This document shows, one piece after another, positions 28,420 to 36,786 of a stretch of DNA of 64,000 nucleotides (its first letter is position 1; each line of letters opens with the position of its first letter). The position numbers and the translations under genes were made by a program. The notes below the pieces were generated by a model, which had not been told where the DNA came from, ran no database searches, and was given only the letters and a program-made list of their open reading frames with translations. Source of the stretch: Antarctobacter albus (GTDB taxonomy: Bacteria; Pseudomonadota; Alphaproteobacteria; Rhodobacterales; Rhodobacteraceae); the NCBI RefSeq assembly GCF_900101505.1, contig NZ_FMZI01000002.1, positions 62,001 through 126,000 of the forward strand, read 5' to 3'.

Positions 28420-28950
28420 TTATTCTTTTTTCGCCCCCGGGTGTTCTGCCAGCATCGTGCGCAGTTTTTGCACCGTGTTGAGGTTGCGCATCGTTCCCGT
28501 CCGCATCGCCGGATGGTCCAGTTTCGACCGGCCCATGCCCTGCGGATAATGGATATAGAGCACGCCGGGACCGGGGATGATCTTTTCGGTTGTCAGCCCC
28601 TTTGCCTTGGCGGCGGCGTCCTGCGGCACCGGATCGTCGCTCAGCAGAAGGCCCAACTGTTTCGGCTCGGCACCGGGAAAGGGCAGGGCAGAGAGGACCG
28701 CGTCAAGCTGGGTCAGGTCGCGGATCATGACGCCGACCGGCTTGCCGGCGTAGGTCTCCAGCACCGCCGCCAGACGCGCCTTGACCTCTGCCGCCGGGGC
28801 GTCATGGGCAAAGACCGCGTTGCCGCTGGCGAGCCAGGTTTGCGGATCGGTGCCGCCGATCCCTTCGATCATGGCGCGCAGGTCCGCCATCGGCAGCTTG
28901 CCGGTGCCGCCGACATTCACCGCGCGCAGGAAGGCGGCATAGACCGGCAT
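28420..28950 (-). CDS. DUF1697 family protein
   Basis: A 176-residue cytoplasmic protein with the family opening VYAAFLRAVNVGGTGKLPM, then WLASGNAVF, and the ending YIHYPQGMGRSKLD followed by MRTGTMRNLNTVQKL. These are diagnostic of DUF1697. Function unknown. ATG 28950 is preferred over GTG 28953. It lies just after the end of the peptide permease gene (28951-29008 gap), on the same strand, but does not belong to that transporter functionally. Confidence 0.87.
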   Translation of the reverse strand: MPVYAAFLRAVNVGGTGKLPMADLRAMIEGIGGTDPQTWLASGNAVFAHDAPAAEVKARLAAVLETYAGKPVGVMIRDLTQLDAVLSALPFPGAEPKQLGLLLSDDPVPQDAAAKAKGLTTEKIIPGPGVLYIHYPQGMGRSKLDHPAMRTGTMRNLNTVQKLRTMLAEHPGAKKE

Positions 28951-29008
28951 CACGAAAAAGACCGGCGGTTTGCGCCGCCGGTCCCTGTGGGTGTCATCGC
29001 GCCAGGGC

Positions 29009-29998
29009 TCACCGGCCCCGGATGCGCGGGTCCAGCGCGTCGCGCAGCCCGTCGCCCAGGTAGTTGACCGAGAGCACGGTCAGCGAGATGGCGATGCCGG
29101 GCAGCAGCACGCGTTCCGGGAATTCCTCCATCCGGACAACGGCGTCGGCCAGCATCTTGCCCCAGGTCGGGAAGTCCGAGGGGAAGCCAACGCCGAGGAA
29201 GGACAGGGCCGATTCCGTGATGATCGCCGTGGCCAGACCCAGCGCCGCCGAGACCATGATCGGTGACAGGACGTTGGGCAGCAGGTGGCGCCTGATGATC
29301 TTGAACTGGGTTGTCCCGATCGAGCGTGCGGCCAGCACGAACTCGCGTTCCTTGATGGCCAGGATGTCGCCCCGCACGATCCGCGCCGTCGGCATCCACG
29401 AGGTGATGGCAATCATCGTGACGATCAGGATGAACATGCCCCCCTCCGGCCCGAAGTTGGCCCTCAGTGGTTGTCGGAACAGCGTCACCGCCAACAGGAG
29501 CAGGGGCAGGATCGGCAGCGAGAGGAACAGGTCCGTCATGCGCATCAGGAACCCGTCCAGCCGTTTGAAGAAGCCCGCCGCCACGCCGACGGCGGTGCCG
29601 ATCACCAGGCTCAGGATCATCGCCGCCCAGCCCACCGCCATCGAGGCGCGGCCTCCGGCGATCATCTGCGCCAGCTGGTCACGGCCCAGCTGGTCGGACC
29701 CGAAGGGCTTGTTCCATCCGGTCCGCGCATCGGAATCCCACAGCGCGACATAGATCGGACGGAAGTCCTTGTTGCGGATGTCGATCTTTTGCGGATCGAC
29801 CTGGTACAGCCAGGGGCCGATCAGCACCGCCAGGGTGATGAAGATCAGGAAGCCCAGGCCGAACATGGCGCCCTTGTGCTTGCGGAACTGGTCCCAGACG
29901 TCCTTGGCGCGGGACCGTGGCGGTTTCGACGGTTCCTTGTCCTGCAGGGCCTGGATGGCCTGCAATGGCTCGTCCGCGGGGGTGGTGTTGTCAGTCAT
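29009..29998 (-). CDS. Peptide-type ABC transporter permease (DppC/OppC-like)
   Basis: A 329-residue inner-membrane permease. A cytoplasmic N-terminus with VWDQFRKHKGAMFGL, typical of the OppC_N domain, precedes six membrane helices. The loop FGSDQLGRDQLAQMI is the OppC hallmark. The EAA-type loop for ATPase contact is REFVLAARSIGTTQFKII. The ATG at 29998 (MTDNTTPADE) overlaps the end of the partner permease gene by 8 bp. With the upstream permease and binding protein it forms the membrane part of a family-5 peptide transporter. The ATPase is encoded divergently at 33053. Confidence 0.93.
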   Translation of the reverse strand: MTDNTTPADEPLQAIQALQDKEPSKPPRSRAKDVWDQFRKHKGAMFGLGFLIFITLAVLIGPWLYQVDPQKIDIRNKDFRPIYVALWDSDARTGWNKPFGSDQLGRDQLAQMIAGGRASMAVGWAAMILSLVIGTAVGVAAGFFKRLDGFLMRMTDLFLSLPILPLLLLAVTLFRQPLRANFGPEGGMFILIVTMIAITSWMPTARIVRGDILAIKEREFVLAARSIGTTQFKIIRRHLLPNVLSPIMVSAALGLATAIITESALSFLGVGFPSDFPTWGKMLADAVVRMEEFPERVLLPGIAISLTVLSVNYLGDGLRDALDPRIRGR

Positions 29999-30998
29999 AG
30001 CGGATCCTCGGGTCGAGCAGGCCGTAGAGGATGTCGGCAACAAGGTTGAAGAGCACGATCAGCACGGCAAAGATGAAGGTCAGGGTCATGACCATCGGCA
30101 GGTCGTTGGCGAAAAGCGCGGTGATCAGCAGCTGGCCGATCCCGTTCACCTTGAACACCTGTTCGGTGATGATGGCGCCGCCGAAGATGGCCGGCACCCC
30201 CAGCGCGATCACGGTCACGACCGGGATCAGTGAGTTGCGCACGACATGGACATTGACCACGATCGCCTCTGACAGGCCCTTGGCGCGGGCGGTGCGGACG
30301 TAATCCTGGTTGAGGTTGTCCAGCATCGAGGCGCGCATGTAGCGGCTCAGCTGGGCGGTGATCTGCAGCGCCAGCACCATGACCGGCATGATCATCTGGC
30401 TGAGCTGGACCTTGAAGCTGGCCCAGTCGTTCACGACATGGGTGGTGTCGTAGATCGAGGGGAACCAGCCAAGCTGGACGGAAAAGATCACGATCAGCAG
30501 CGGGCCGGTGAAGAAGGGCGGGATCGAGAAACCGATCATGGTCACGAAGGTGCCCGCCTGGTCAAAGACCGAATACTGCCTGTAGGCCGAGTAGACGCCC
30601 ACCGGGATGGCGATCAGGATGGCGACGACATAGGCCGTGCCGACCACCCAGAGTGTCTGCGGAATGCGCTGGATGATGATGTCCATGACCGGCGACCGTG
30701 TCTGCCACGAGATCACGCGTTGCGCGCCCTCTGTCATGTTGGTTCCGAAGGCCCAGTCGATAAAGACCTTGGGTTCGGTCCAGAAGACCTGCACCAGCCA
30801 TTTCCAATATTGCACGAGCGGGGGTTCCCCCAGCCCGAGCGCCTGTCGCATCTTTTCCTTGACCTCGGCGGGTACGGTGAGCGGCACCTGCGCCATCGGG
30901 TCGCCCGGGGCAAGCTGGAGCAGCATGAAGATGACAAAGCTGATGAAGAGAAGCGTCGGGATCGAAAGGACCAGACGTCGCGTCGCGTAGGAGAGCAT
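29991..30998 (-). CDS. Peptide-type ABC transporter permease (DppB/OppB-like)
   Basis: A 335-residue inner-membrane permease with six helices. The N-terminal TRRLVLSIPTLLFISFVIF and the LAPGDPMA motif are hallmarks of the DppB/OppB group. The cytoplasmic ATPase-coupling loop is DYVRTARAKGLSEAIV, and the C-terminal EQVFKVNGIGQLL is also conserved. An insertion of about 60 residues after the first helix (KVFIDWAFGTNMTEG) is usual for B-type permeases. ATG 30998 is preferred to the adjacent TTG at 31001. It pairs with the C-type permease downstream, to which it is coupled by an 8-bp overlap. Confidence 0.93.
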   Translation of the reverse strand: MLSYATRRLVLSIPTLLFISFVIFMLLQLAPGDPMAQVPLTVPAEVKEKMRQALGLGEPPLVQYWKWLVQVFWTEPKVFIDWAFGTNMTEGAQRVISWQTRSPVMDIIIQRIPQTLWVVGTAYVVAILIAIPVGVYSAYRQYSVFDQAGTFVTMIGFSIPPFFTGPLLIVIFSVQLGWFPSIYDTTHVVNDWASFKVQLSQMIMPVMVLALQITAQLSRYMRASMLDNLNQDYVRTARAKGLSEAIVVNVHVVRNSLIPVVTVIALGVPAIFGGAIITEQVFKVNGIGQLLITALFANDLPMVMTLTFIFAVLIVLFNLVADILYGLLDPRIRYD

Positions 30999-31034
30999 CA
31001 AACGCCTCTGATTTTTGCGGCTTTGGAGCCGGGG

Positions 31035-31064
31035 GCAGGCCGGGCCGGAGTGGGTCCGGCCTGC
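31035..31064 (-). promoter_or_regulatory. Intercistronic hairpin between binding protein and permease genes
   Basis: A 12-bp stem with one G-T wobble, GCAGGCCGGGCC / GGTCCGGCCTGC, lies between the binding-protein stop (31103) and the permease start (30998). Such structures after a binding-protein gene often protect its message or attenuate downstream transcription, giving more binding protein than permease. That role is inferred. Confidence 0.5.
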
Positions 31065-31102
31065 GGAAGGAGCGCGCCGGGCGCGCCCCGGTTTTCAGCC
31101 GA

Positions 31103-32800
31103 TCAGTCGATCCGGTACCAGTCGGCCACGTTCCACAGCTCACTGTCCCAGACGTTCAGCTTGACGCCGCCGAGGCTGTTGGAATGTGCCGAGAGGCGGC
31201 CACGGTGGACCAGCGGGATCATCGCGCCACGCTCGAAGGCCATGCGGCTCAGCTCGCGGCCGATGCGCTGGCGCTCTGCCATGTCGGCGGTCTCGGACAG
31301 CTGCTTGTGCAGCGCGTCGTATTCCTCGTCGCAGAAGCGGCTGATGTTCTCGCCCTGCCACTGGGTTTCCGGACGCGGTGCCTTGTCGCACAGACCGTTG
31401 CCCAGGTAGGCCTGCGGGTCGGTGCCGTTGAAGGTGTTGGCGTACATTTCGACGTCGGCATAGAACTTCTGGAAGGTGTCGGGCGAACCCGGGTCGCCAC
31501 CGAAGAAGACCGATGCATCGACCGAGCGCAGTTCGACTTCCATGCCGATCTGTTCCCACCAGTCCTTGATCAGCGCCTGGAAGTCCTGGCGGACAGCGTT
31601 GACGGAGGTCTGGTAGACGATCGACAGCGGCACGCCGTCCTTCTCGCGGATGCCGTCACCGTCGGTGTCGACGATGCCCGCATCGTCCAGCATCTTCTTG
31701 GCGCCCTCGATGTCCTGCACGTCGCAGCCTTCGATGTCGGCGGCAAAGGCGGCAGGGGCGGGGACCCAGGAACAGGACACGCGGCCGGCCTGGCCATAGC
31801 CGATTTCCACCAGCAGGTTGCGGTCGATGGCCATCGACATCGCCTTGTAGACCGCCGGATCACCCAGGAAGGGGTGCGGACGGATCACCGACCGTTCGTC
31901 CGGGCCAAGCGCCGGATCGGGGTTGGTGTTGTTCAGCATGATGCGTTCCAGCAGCGGGCCGAAGCCGGCCACCGGCACACCCATGCCGCCCGCTTCCATC
32001 TTGGCGATGACATCGGGGGCCAGCTGCAGGTTCCAGGCATAGTCGAACTCGCCGGTTTCCATCACGGCGGTGCCCGCCGCGGCCGCCGAACCGCCGCCCT
32101 TGAAGGTCACGGTGGCGAAGGCCGGCTTGGCCGGGTCGCGGTAGTTGTCGTTGGCCTTCATGGTGATCACGTCGTTCGGCTTGAACTCGGTGACGACGAA
32201 GGGGCCGGTGCCGATCGGGTTGAAGTTCTGCTCGGTGCAGGTCGAGGCCGCGGCGCCGACACAGTTCTCGAACTGGGCCTTCTGCAGGATCGGGCTTTCA
32301 CCGCCGACGAAGGGGCCGTAGGGGTTCGGGGTCGGACCTTCGAAGGTGACCACGATGGTCGACTCGTCCGGCGTCTCGACCGAGGTCACGCCCTCGAACT
32401 TGGTGACCTGCGCGCAGCCGCCCTCGGGGTGGGTGCAGTATTCATAGGTGAACTTGACGTCTGCGGAGGTCAGCGGCGAGCCGTCCGACCACAGGATGCC
32501 CGGGCTCAGTTTCCAGGTGATCTGGGTCAGGTCCTCGGAGACACCGCCATTGGCAACGGTGGGGATCTCGTCGACCAGCCAGGGCACCAGTTCACCCATC
32601 TCGTTGTAGCGTGCCAGCGGTTCGATGATCATCGACGAGGATTCGACGTCCTTGGTGCCACCCGAAAGGAACGGGTTCAGGATCGACGGAGCCTGCCAGT
32701 AGATGATCTTGACGTCGCCGTCAGACGCACGCTCGGCAAAGGCTGCGGGAGCCAGTGCAACGGCGGCGGCTGCCCCGAGCATCAGGGTCTTGAGTCTCAT
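31103..32800 (-). CDS. Peptide ABC transporter substrate-binding protein (family 5)
   Basis: A 565-residue periplasmic binding protein. It has a signal peptide (MRLKTLMLGAAAAVALAPAA, cleavage after AFA). The SBP_bac_5 pattern includes WKLSPGILWSDGSPLTSADVK (shown by residues about 93-113), the loop NPIGTGPFVVTEFKPND, and a C-terminal RGRLSAHSNSLGGV. This family binds oligopeptides, dipeptides, opines or glutathione. Four to six cysteines in the mature protein are more than usual and may form disulfides. The start at 32800 replaces a longer open frame, because the signal peptide begins here behind GAGTGA. It heads the permease operon and is divergent from the ATPase. Confidence 0.92.
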   Translation of the reverse strand: MRLKTLMLGAAAAVALAPAAFAERASDGDVKIIYWQAPSILNPFLSGGTKDVESSSMIIEPLARYNEMGELVPWLVDEIPTVANGGVSEDLTQITWKLSPGILWSDGSPLTSADVKFTYEYCTHPEGGCAQVTKFEGVTSVETPDESTIVVTFEGPTPNPYGPFVGGESPILQKAQFENCVGAAASTCTEQNFNPIGTGPFVVTEFKPNDVITMKANDNYRDPAKPAFATVTFKGGGSAAAAGTAVMETGEFDYAWNLQLAPDVIAKMEAGGMGVPVAGFGPLLERIMLNNTNPDPALGPDERSVIRPHPFLGDPAVYKAMSMAIDRNLLVEIGYGQAGRVSCSWVPAPAAFAADIEGCDVQDIEGAKKMLDDAGIVDTDGDGIREKDGVPLSIVYQTSVNAVRQDFQALIKDWWEQIGMEVELRSVDASVFFGGDPGSPDTFQKFYADVEMYANTFNGTDPQAYLGNGLCDKAPRPETQWQGENISRFCDEEYDALHKQLSETADMAERQRIGRELSRMAFERGAMIPLVHRGRLSAHSNSLGGVKLNVWDSELWNVADWYRID

Positions 32801-33052
32801 GATATCACTCCATGTTGGTCGGGACCGGATGTCTTGCCCGGCCCCTTCGTTGTGATGGGATGGTCGGTCAGATGCGCCGGCGATTGCAACCGCCATTTGC
32901 ACATCGATGAACCGGAAACCCCACCCGTTCCCCATCGAAAGCAGAACATGCGCAAAATGCAAGCATTGCCTAACGTAAAAGCACTGCGGGTCTTTACAGC
33001 GGACCTGCGCAGCCCATAGCCTTTGCCTTCAGGACATGGGGAGCACGCAACA

Positions 33053-34897
33053 ATGCTGGACAGCGCACCGAACTCGCAGACCGCAGGACCGATCGCGCGG
33101 ATCGACAAGCTGCGGGTGGAGTTCCAGACCAAGGACGGGCCGGTCGTCGGTGTCGAGGACGTCAGTTTCGACATCGGTCCGGGGGAAACGGTCTGCGTGG
33201 TGGGCGAATCCGGCTCCGGCAAATCGGTGTCCTCGCTTTCGCTGATGCGGCTGGTGGAATACGGCGGCGGCGACATCGCCGGCGGCCGGCTGCTGTTCGA
33301 CCGCAAGGATGGCGGCGAGGTCGACCTGCGCACTCTCGACCAGAAGCACATGCGCGACATCCGCGGCAACGAGATCGGCATGATCTTCCAGGAGCCGATG
33401 ACCGCGCTGAACCCCGTGTTCACGGTCAAGAAGCAGCTGACAGAGGGGCTGCGCGTCCACCGCGGGATGAGCGCGAAACAGGCCGAGGAACGGGCGGTCG
33501 AGCTCTTGCGCGAGGTGCGCATCCCGGAACCGGAACGGCGCCTGAACCAGTACCCGCACGAACTGTCGGGCGGGATGCGGCAGCGCGTGGTGATCGCGAT
33601 GGCGATGGCCTGCAAGCCGCGCCTGCTGATCGCGGACGAACCGACCACCGCGCTCGACGTGACGATCCAGGCCGAGATCCTCGCCCTGATGGACCGGCTC
33701 AAGCGCGAGACCGGGACCGCCGTGATGTTCATCACCCATGACATGGCCGTGGTCGCCCAGATGGCGGACAAGGTCGTGGTCATGTTCCGCGGCAACAAGG
33801 TCGAGGAAGGCACCGTCGAGGAGATCTTCGAGAACCCGAAACATCCCTACACCAGGGCCCTGCTGGCCGCTGTCCCCAAGCTGGGCGAGATGACGGGCAA
33901 GGACCTGCCCGAACCGATGAAGCTGGTGGGCCGTACCGACCAGGACCTGAAACCGATCCCCGGCACCAATGAACCGCTGCTGACGGTCGAGGGGCTGACC
34001 ACGCGCTTTGCGGTCAAGGGCGGTTTCTTCCGCCGCACCGTGGCCAATGTGCACGCGGTCGAGGACCTGTCCTTTACCCTGAACAAGGGCCAGACGCTCA
34101 GCCTCGTGGGGGAATCCGGCTGCGGCAAGTCCACTGCCGGACGGTCCATCCTGAGGCTGGTCGAACCGCTGGCGGGCAAGGTCGACCTTGATGGCACCGA
34201 CGTCATGGCCCTGGGCACCAGCGGGCTGCGCGAGGCGCGGCGCGACATGCAGATGATCTTTCAGGATCCCTTTGCCTCTCTGAACCCGCAGTTGCAGCTG
34301 GCCGACCAGGTGGCAGAGCCGATACACAATTACGGCATCGAGACCGGCAGCGCGGTCTCCGATCACGTCGCGCAGCTCTTTGACCGGGTCGAACTGCCGC
34401 GCAGCTTCATGCGCCGCTATCCGCACGAACTGTCGGGCGGTCAGCGCCAGCGCATCGCCATCGCCCGCGCCCTGGCCCTGCGGCCCCGCCTGATCGTCGC
34501 GGACGAGGCGGTGAGCGCGCTGGACGTCTCGGTGCAGGCGCAGGTCATCAACCTGATGATGGAACTGCAGGCGGACATGGGGCTGGGCTATCTCTTCATC
34601 AGCCACGACATGGCCGTGGTCGAACGTGTCAGCCATTATGTCGGCGTCATGTACCTGGGCCGGATCGTCGAGCTGGGGCCGCGCCGCGCCGTCTTCGAAG
34701 ACCCGCGTCACCCCTATACACAGGCCCTGATGAAGGCGGTCCCAATCGCCGACCCGCGCCGCCGCAAGACGGAAAAGGACCTCAACTTCAAGCCGATCCC
34801 CTCGCCGATCCACCCGGTCGACTACGAGCCCGCGCCCTCGGAATACGAGGAGGTCAGCCCGGGCCACAAGGTGTTGATCACGGACAGCGGGTATTGA
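33053..34897 (+). CDS. Fused double ATPase of a peptide ABC transporter (DppD-DppF type)
   Basis: A 614-residue cytoplasmic ATPase made of two complete ABC domains in one chain. Domain 1 has Walker A GESGSGKS, signature LSGGMRQR and Walker B LLIADEPTTALD, then an oligopeptide-transporter C-terminal region. Domain 2 has GESGCGKST, LSGGQRQR and LIVADEAVSALD, where the usual proline of DEPVSALD is alanine. This GsiA/YejF-like fusion replaces the separate D and F subunits and powers the permeases encoded divergently. ATG 33053 follows GGGGAG. The 252-bp gap to the binding-protein gene holds the divergent promoters; it contains a short dyad AATGC-AA-GCATT near 32958. Confidence 0.93.
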   Translation: MLDSAPNSQTAGPIARIDKLRVEFQTKDGPVVGVEDVSFDIGPGETVCVVGESGSGKSVSSLSLMRLVEYGGGDIAGGRLLFDRKDGGEVDLRTLDQKHMRDIRGNEIGMIFQEPMTALNPVFTVKKQLTEGLRVHRGMSAKQAEERAVELLREVRIPEPERRLNQYPHELSGGMRQRVVIAMAMACKPRLLIADEPTTALDVTIQAEILALMDRLKRETGTAVMFITHDMAVVAQMADKVVVMFRGNKVEEGTVEEIFENPKHPYTRALLAAVPKLGEMTGKDLPEPMKLVGRTDQDLKPIPGTNEPLLTVEGLTTRFAVKGGFFRRTVANVHAVEDLSFTLNKGQTLSLVGESGCGKSTAGRSILRLVEPLAGKVDLDGTDVMALGTSGLREARRDMQMIFQDPFASLNPQLQLADQVAEPIHNYGIETGSAVSDHVAQLFDRVELPRSFMRRYPHELSGGQRQRIAIARALALRPRLIVADEAVSALDVSVQAQVINLMMELQADMGLGYLFISHDMAVVERVSHYVGVMYLGRIVELGPRRAVFEDPRHPYTQALMKAVPIADPRRRKTEKDLNFKPIPSPIHPVDYEPAPSEYEEVSPGHKVLITDSGY

Positions 34898-35028
34898 CGG
34901 ACATGAAGATGTGATAAGGATGCATCTTCCACACGCTTAAGGTGCATTTCTGATCAATTCTTGTTGCTTAGGATTGTTCGACCTGCCAGTGTCGATGTCC
35001 TCTGGTACAGGTTGAGGAGTAAAAAACG

Positions 35029-35226
35029 ATGAACCGTATCGCTGCCGTCGCAGTTGCCGCCACCATTGCAGCTTCGGGCGCCGTTTCGGCGCAACAGGCC
35101 CCCGAGGCGCAGGACCCGTTCGTGAGCACGCAGGCGATGAGCGACGATGACATCTCGCCCCTGATCGTGTTGTTCGGCCTGGGCGCCATCGTCATGGGTG
35201 TGGCCGCCGCGTCCGGCACCAACTGA
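35029..35226 (+). CDS. Small signal-peptide protein with C-terminal membrane segment
   Basis: A 65-residue protein. It has a signal peptide (MNRIAAVAVAATIAASGAVS, cleavage near AQQA), a short acidic stretch with SDDDISP, then a hydrophobic span LIVLFGLGAIVMGVAA before the terminal SGTN. GAGGAG lies a few bases upstream and a strong terminator follows, so it is very probably a real single-gene unit. The 131-bp upstream stretch is AT-richer than average, as expected of a promoter. No function can be assigned. Confidence 0.75.
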   Translation: MNRIAAVAVAATIAASGAVSAQQAPEAQDPFVSTQAMSDDDISPLIVLFGLGAIVMGVAAASGTN

Positions 35227-35250
35227 CCGCAGGTCTCCCTGCAGGAAAAC

Positions 35251-35283
35251 GCCGGTCCCGTTCTGCGCGGGGCCGGCTTTTTT
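35251..35283 (+). terminator. Rho-independent terminator of the small membrane-protein gene
   Basis: A 10-bp stem GCCGGTCCCG / CGGGGCCGGC (one G-T wobble) with a 7-base loop is followed by TTTTTT. It lies 24 bp after the stop at 35226. Confidence 0.88.
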
Positions 35284-35462
35284 CGTTTCGATTCCACCCA
35301 GTCCGGTCCTGCGAGGGGGCGGATCGCTGACCGCGGCGGGCTGGATTTTGCCCTCGGCAGAAACGCGGCCTCGGTTTCCGGGACGAGGCTGCCTCGATGC
35401 TTGCGGATGTCGCCCCGCCGTGACAGGCATGTGCCATCCGACACATCAAGAACGAGGTGAGA

Positions 35463-36623
35463 ATGGCCGAGGTGCTGTCCCCCCGCGCGCTGCTGGACAA
35501 GCTGGTGAGCTTTCCCACCGTCAGCCGCGACACCAACCTGCCGCTGATCGACTGGGTGCAGGAGTACCTTGCCTCGCACGGCATCGAGGCCGGGCGCCAT
35601 GTCAAGCCGGACGAGCCGGAAAAAGCGGCGCTTTTTGCCCATGTGGGGCCCGAGGAAGAGGGCGGTGTGGTGCTTTCGGGCCATACGGACGTGGTGCCGG
35701 TCGACGGGCAGGACTGGTCCACCGATCCTTTCACCGTGATCGAGAAGGACGGCCGCCTCTACGGGCGCGGCACCACCGACATGAAGGGGTTCGACGCGCT
35801 GGCGATCTGGTCCCTTGTCGAGGCGAAACGGCGCGGTGTCACGCGCCCGCTGCAGATCGCCCTGTCCTACGACGAGGAAATCGGCTGCGCCGGTGCGCCC
35901 CCCCTGATCGAGGCCATGTCCGGCCTGCCGCGCGCCCGCGACGTGATCGTCGGTGAACCCACGATGATGAAGGCGGTGACCGGCCACAAGGGAGGGGTCA
36001 CCTACTGGGTGCACGTCCACGGCTTCGAGGTGCACAGCTCGCTGCTGCACACCGGCGTCAGCGCGATCATGTGGGGCGCCGAGATGATCACATGGGCCAA
36101 CCAGCTGAACGCCGCGCTGCAGGCGGCAGAGCCGCGGGACATGGCGGGACTTTTCGACCCGCCCTACACCAATGTCCATGTCGGCCAGGTCCGGGGCGGC
36201 ACGGCGCATAACATCTCGGCCAAGGACTGCGAGTTCTGCTTCGGCTATCGCGTGGTGCCGGGCGAGACGCTGGACCAATGGCGCCGCCTGACCGAGGACA
36301 AGGCTGCCGAGCTCACCGCGCAGATGCAGAAGATCCGCCCCGAGACCGGGATCGAGCTGGAAGAGAAATTCAGCCTGCCGCCCTTTGCCCCGGAAACGGA
36401 CAACACCGCCGAGGCGCTGGTTCGCCAGATCACCGGCGACAACTCGGAGACCTTCGTCAGCTACGGCACCGAGGCGAGCCATTTCCAGGTCGCGGGCTAC
36501 AAGGCCGTGGTCTGCGGTCCCGGCAGCATCAACGTCGCGCATCAACCGGACGAGTACATCACCCTGGCGCAGTTCCAGGAAGGCCAGCGGTTCATGGAAC
36601 GCCTGCTGGAGCACCTGGCATGA
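35463..36623 (+). CDS. argE: M20 peptidase, ArgE-like acetylornithine deacetylase
   Basis: A 386-residue metallohydrolase of the ArgE branch of peptidase family M20. It would remove N-acetyl groups from ornithine or similar N-acyl amino acids. Metal ligands are visible as LSGHTDVVPVDG, GRGTTDMKGFDA and SYDEEIGCAG, with a dimerisation domain after GHKGGVTYWVHVHG. The C-terminal half has YGTEASHFQ, the last ligand histidine region typical of ArgE. ATG 35463 lies behind GAGGTGA. It is followed by an amino-acid oxidase-like gene and two further M20 enzymes, so a catabolic N-acyl amino acid role is as likely as arginine synthesis. Confidence 0.85.
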   Translation: MAEVLSPRALLDKLVSFPTVSRDTNLPLIDWVQEYLASHGIEAGRHVKPDEPEKAALFAHVGPEEEGGVVLSGHTDVVPVDGQDWSTDPFTVIEKDGRLYGRGTTDMKGFDALAIWSLVEAKRRGVTRPLQIALSYDEEIGCAGAPPLIEAMSGLPRARDVIVGEPTMMKAVTGHKGGVTYWVHVHGFEVHSSLLHTGVSAIMWGAEMITWANQLNAALQAAEPRDMAGLFDPPYTNVHVGQVRGGTAHNISAKDCEFCFGYRVVPGETLDQWRRLTEDKAAELTAQMQKIRPETGIELEEKFSLPPFAPETDNTAEALVRQITGDNSETFVSYGTEASHFQVAGYKAVVCGPGSINVAHQPDEYITLAQFQEGQRFMERLLEHLA

Positions 36624-36637
36624 CCGACGCGCCGGCA

Positions 36638-36740
36638 GGGGGCGCTGCCCCCTCGGCCTTCGGCCTCACCCCCGGTGGTATTTTCGCCAAGAAGAAACAG
36701 GGGCGCGCGCCTTTTGCTTCTTCTTGGTCCAAATACCCCA
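36638..36740. repeat. Composite intergenic repeat, copy B (full palindromic unit)
   Basis: Starts with hairpin AGGGGGC-GCT-GCCCCCT (36638-36654), identical to copy A at 4701. A full palindromic unit follows at 36677-36737. The left arm is GGTATTTTCGCCAAGAAGAA and the right arm is TTCTTCTTGGTCCAAATACC, with GGGGCGCGCGCC between them. The arms pair over 7 and 10 bp around a small internal bulge. Copy D at 48897 is the same unit in the opposite orientation. Confidence 0.85.
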
Positions 36741-36786
36741 ATACGACGGCGGGTGCAGGCGCCACATCCGGGCATGGGAGGTGCCG

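Noticed and set aside
32955-32975. AATGC-AA-GCATT dyad in the transporter divergent region as an operator
   Set aside because: Only 5-bp arms; too short to support a separate feature, so it is mentioned only with the ATPase gene.
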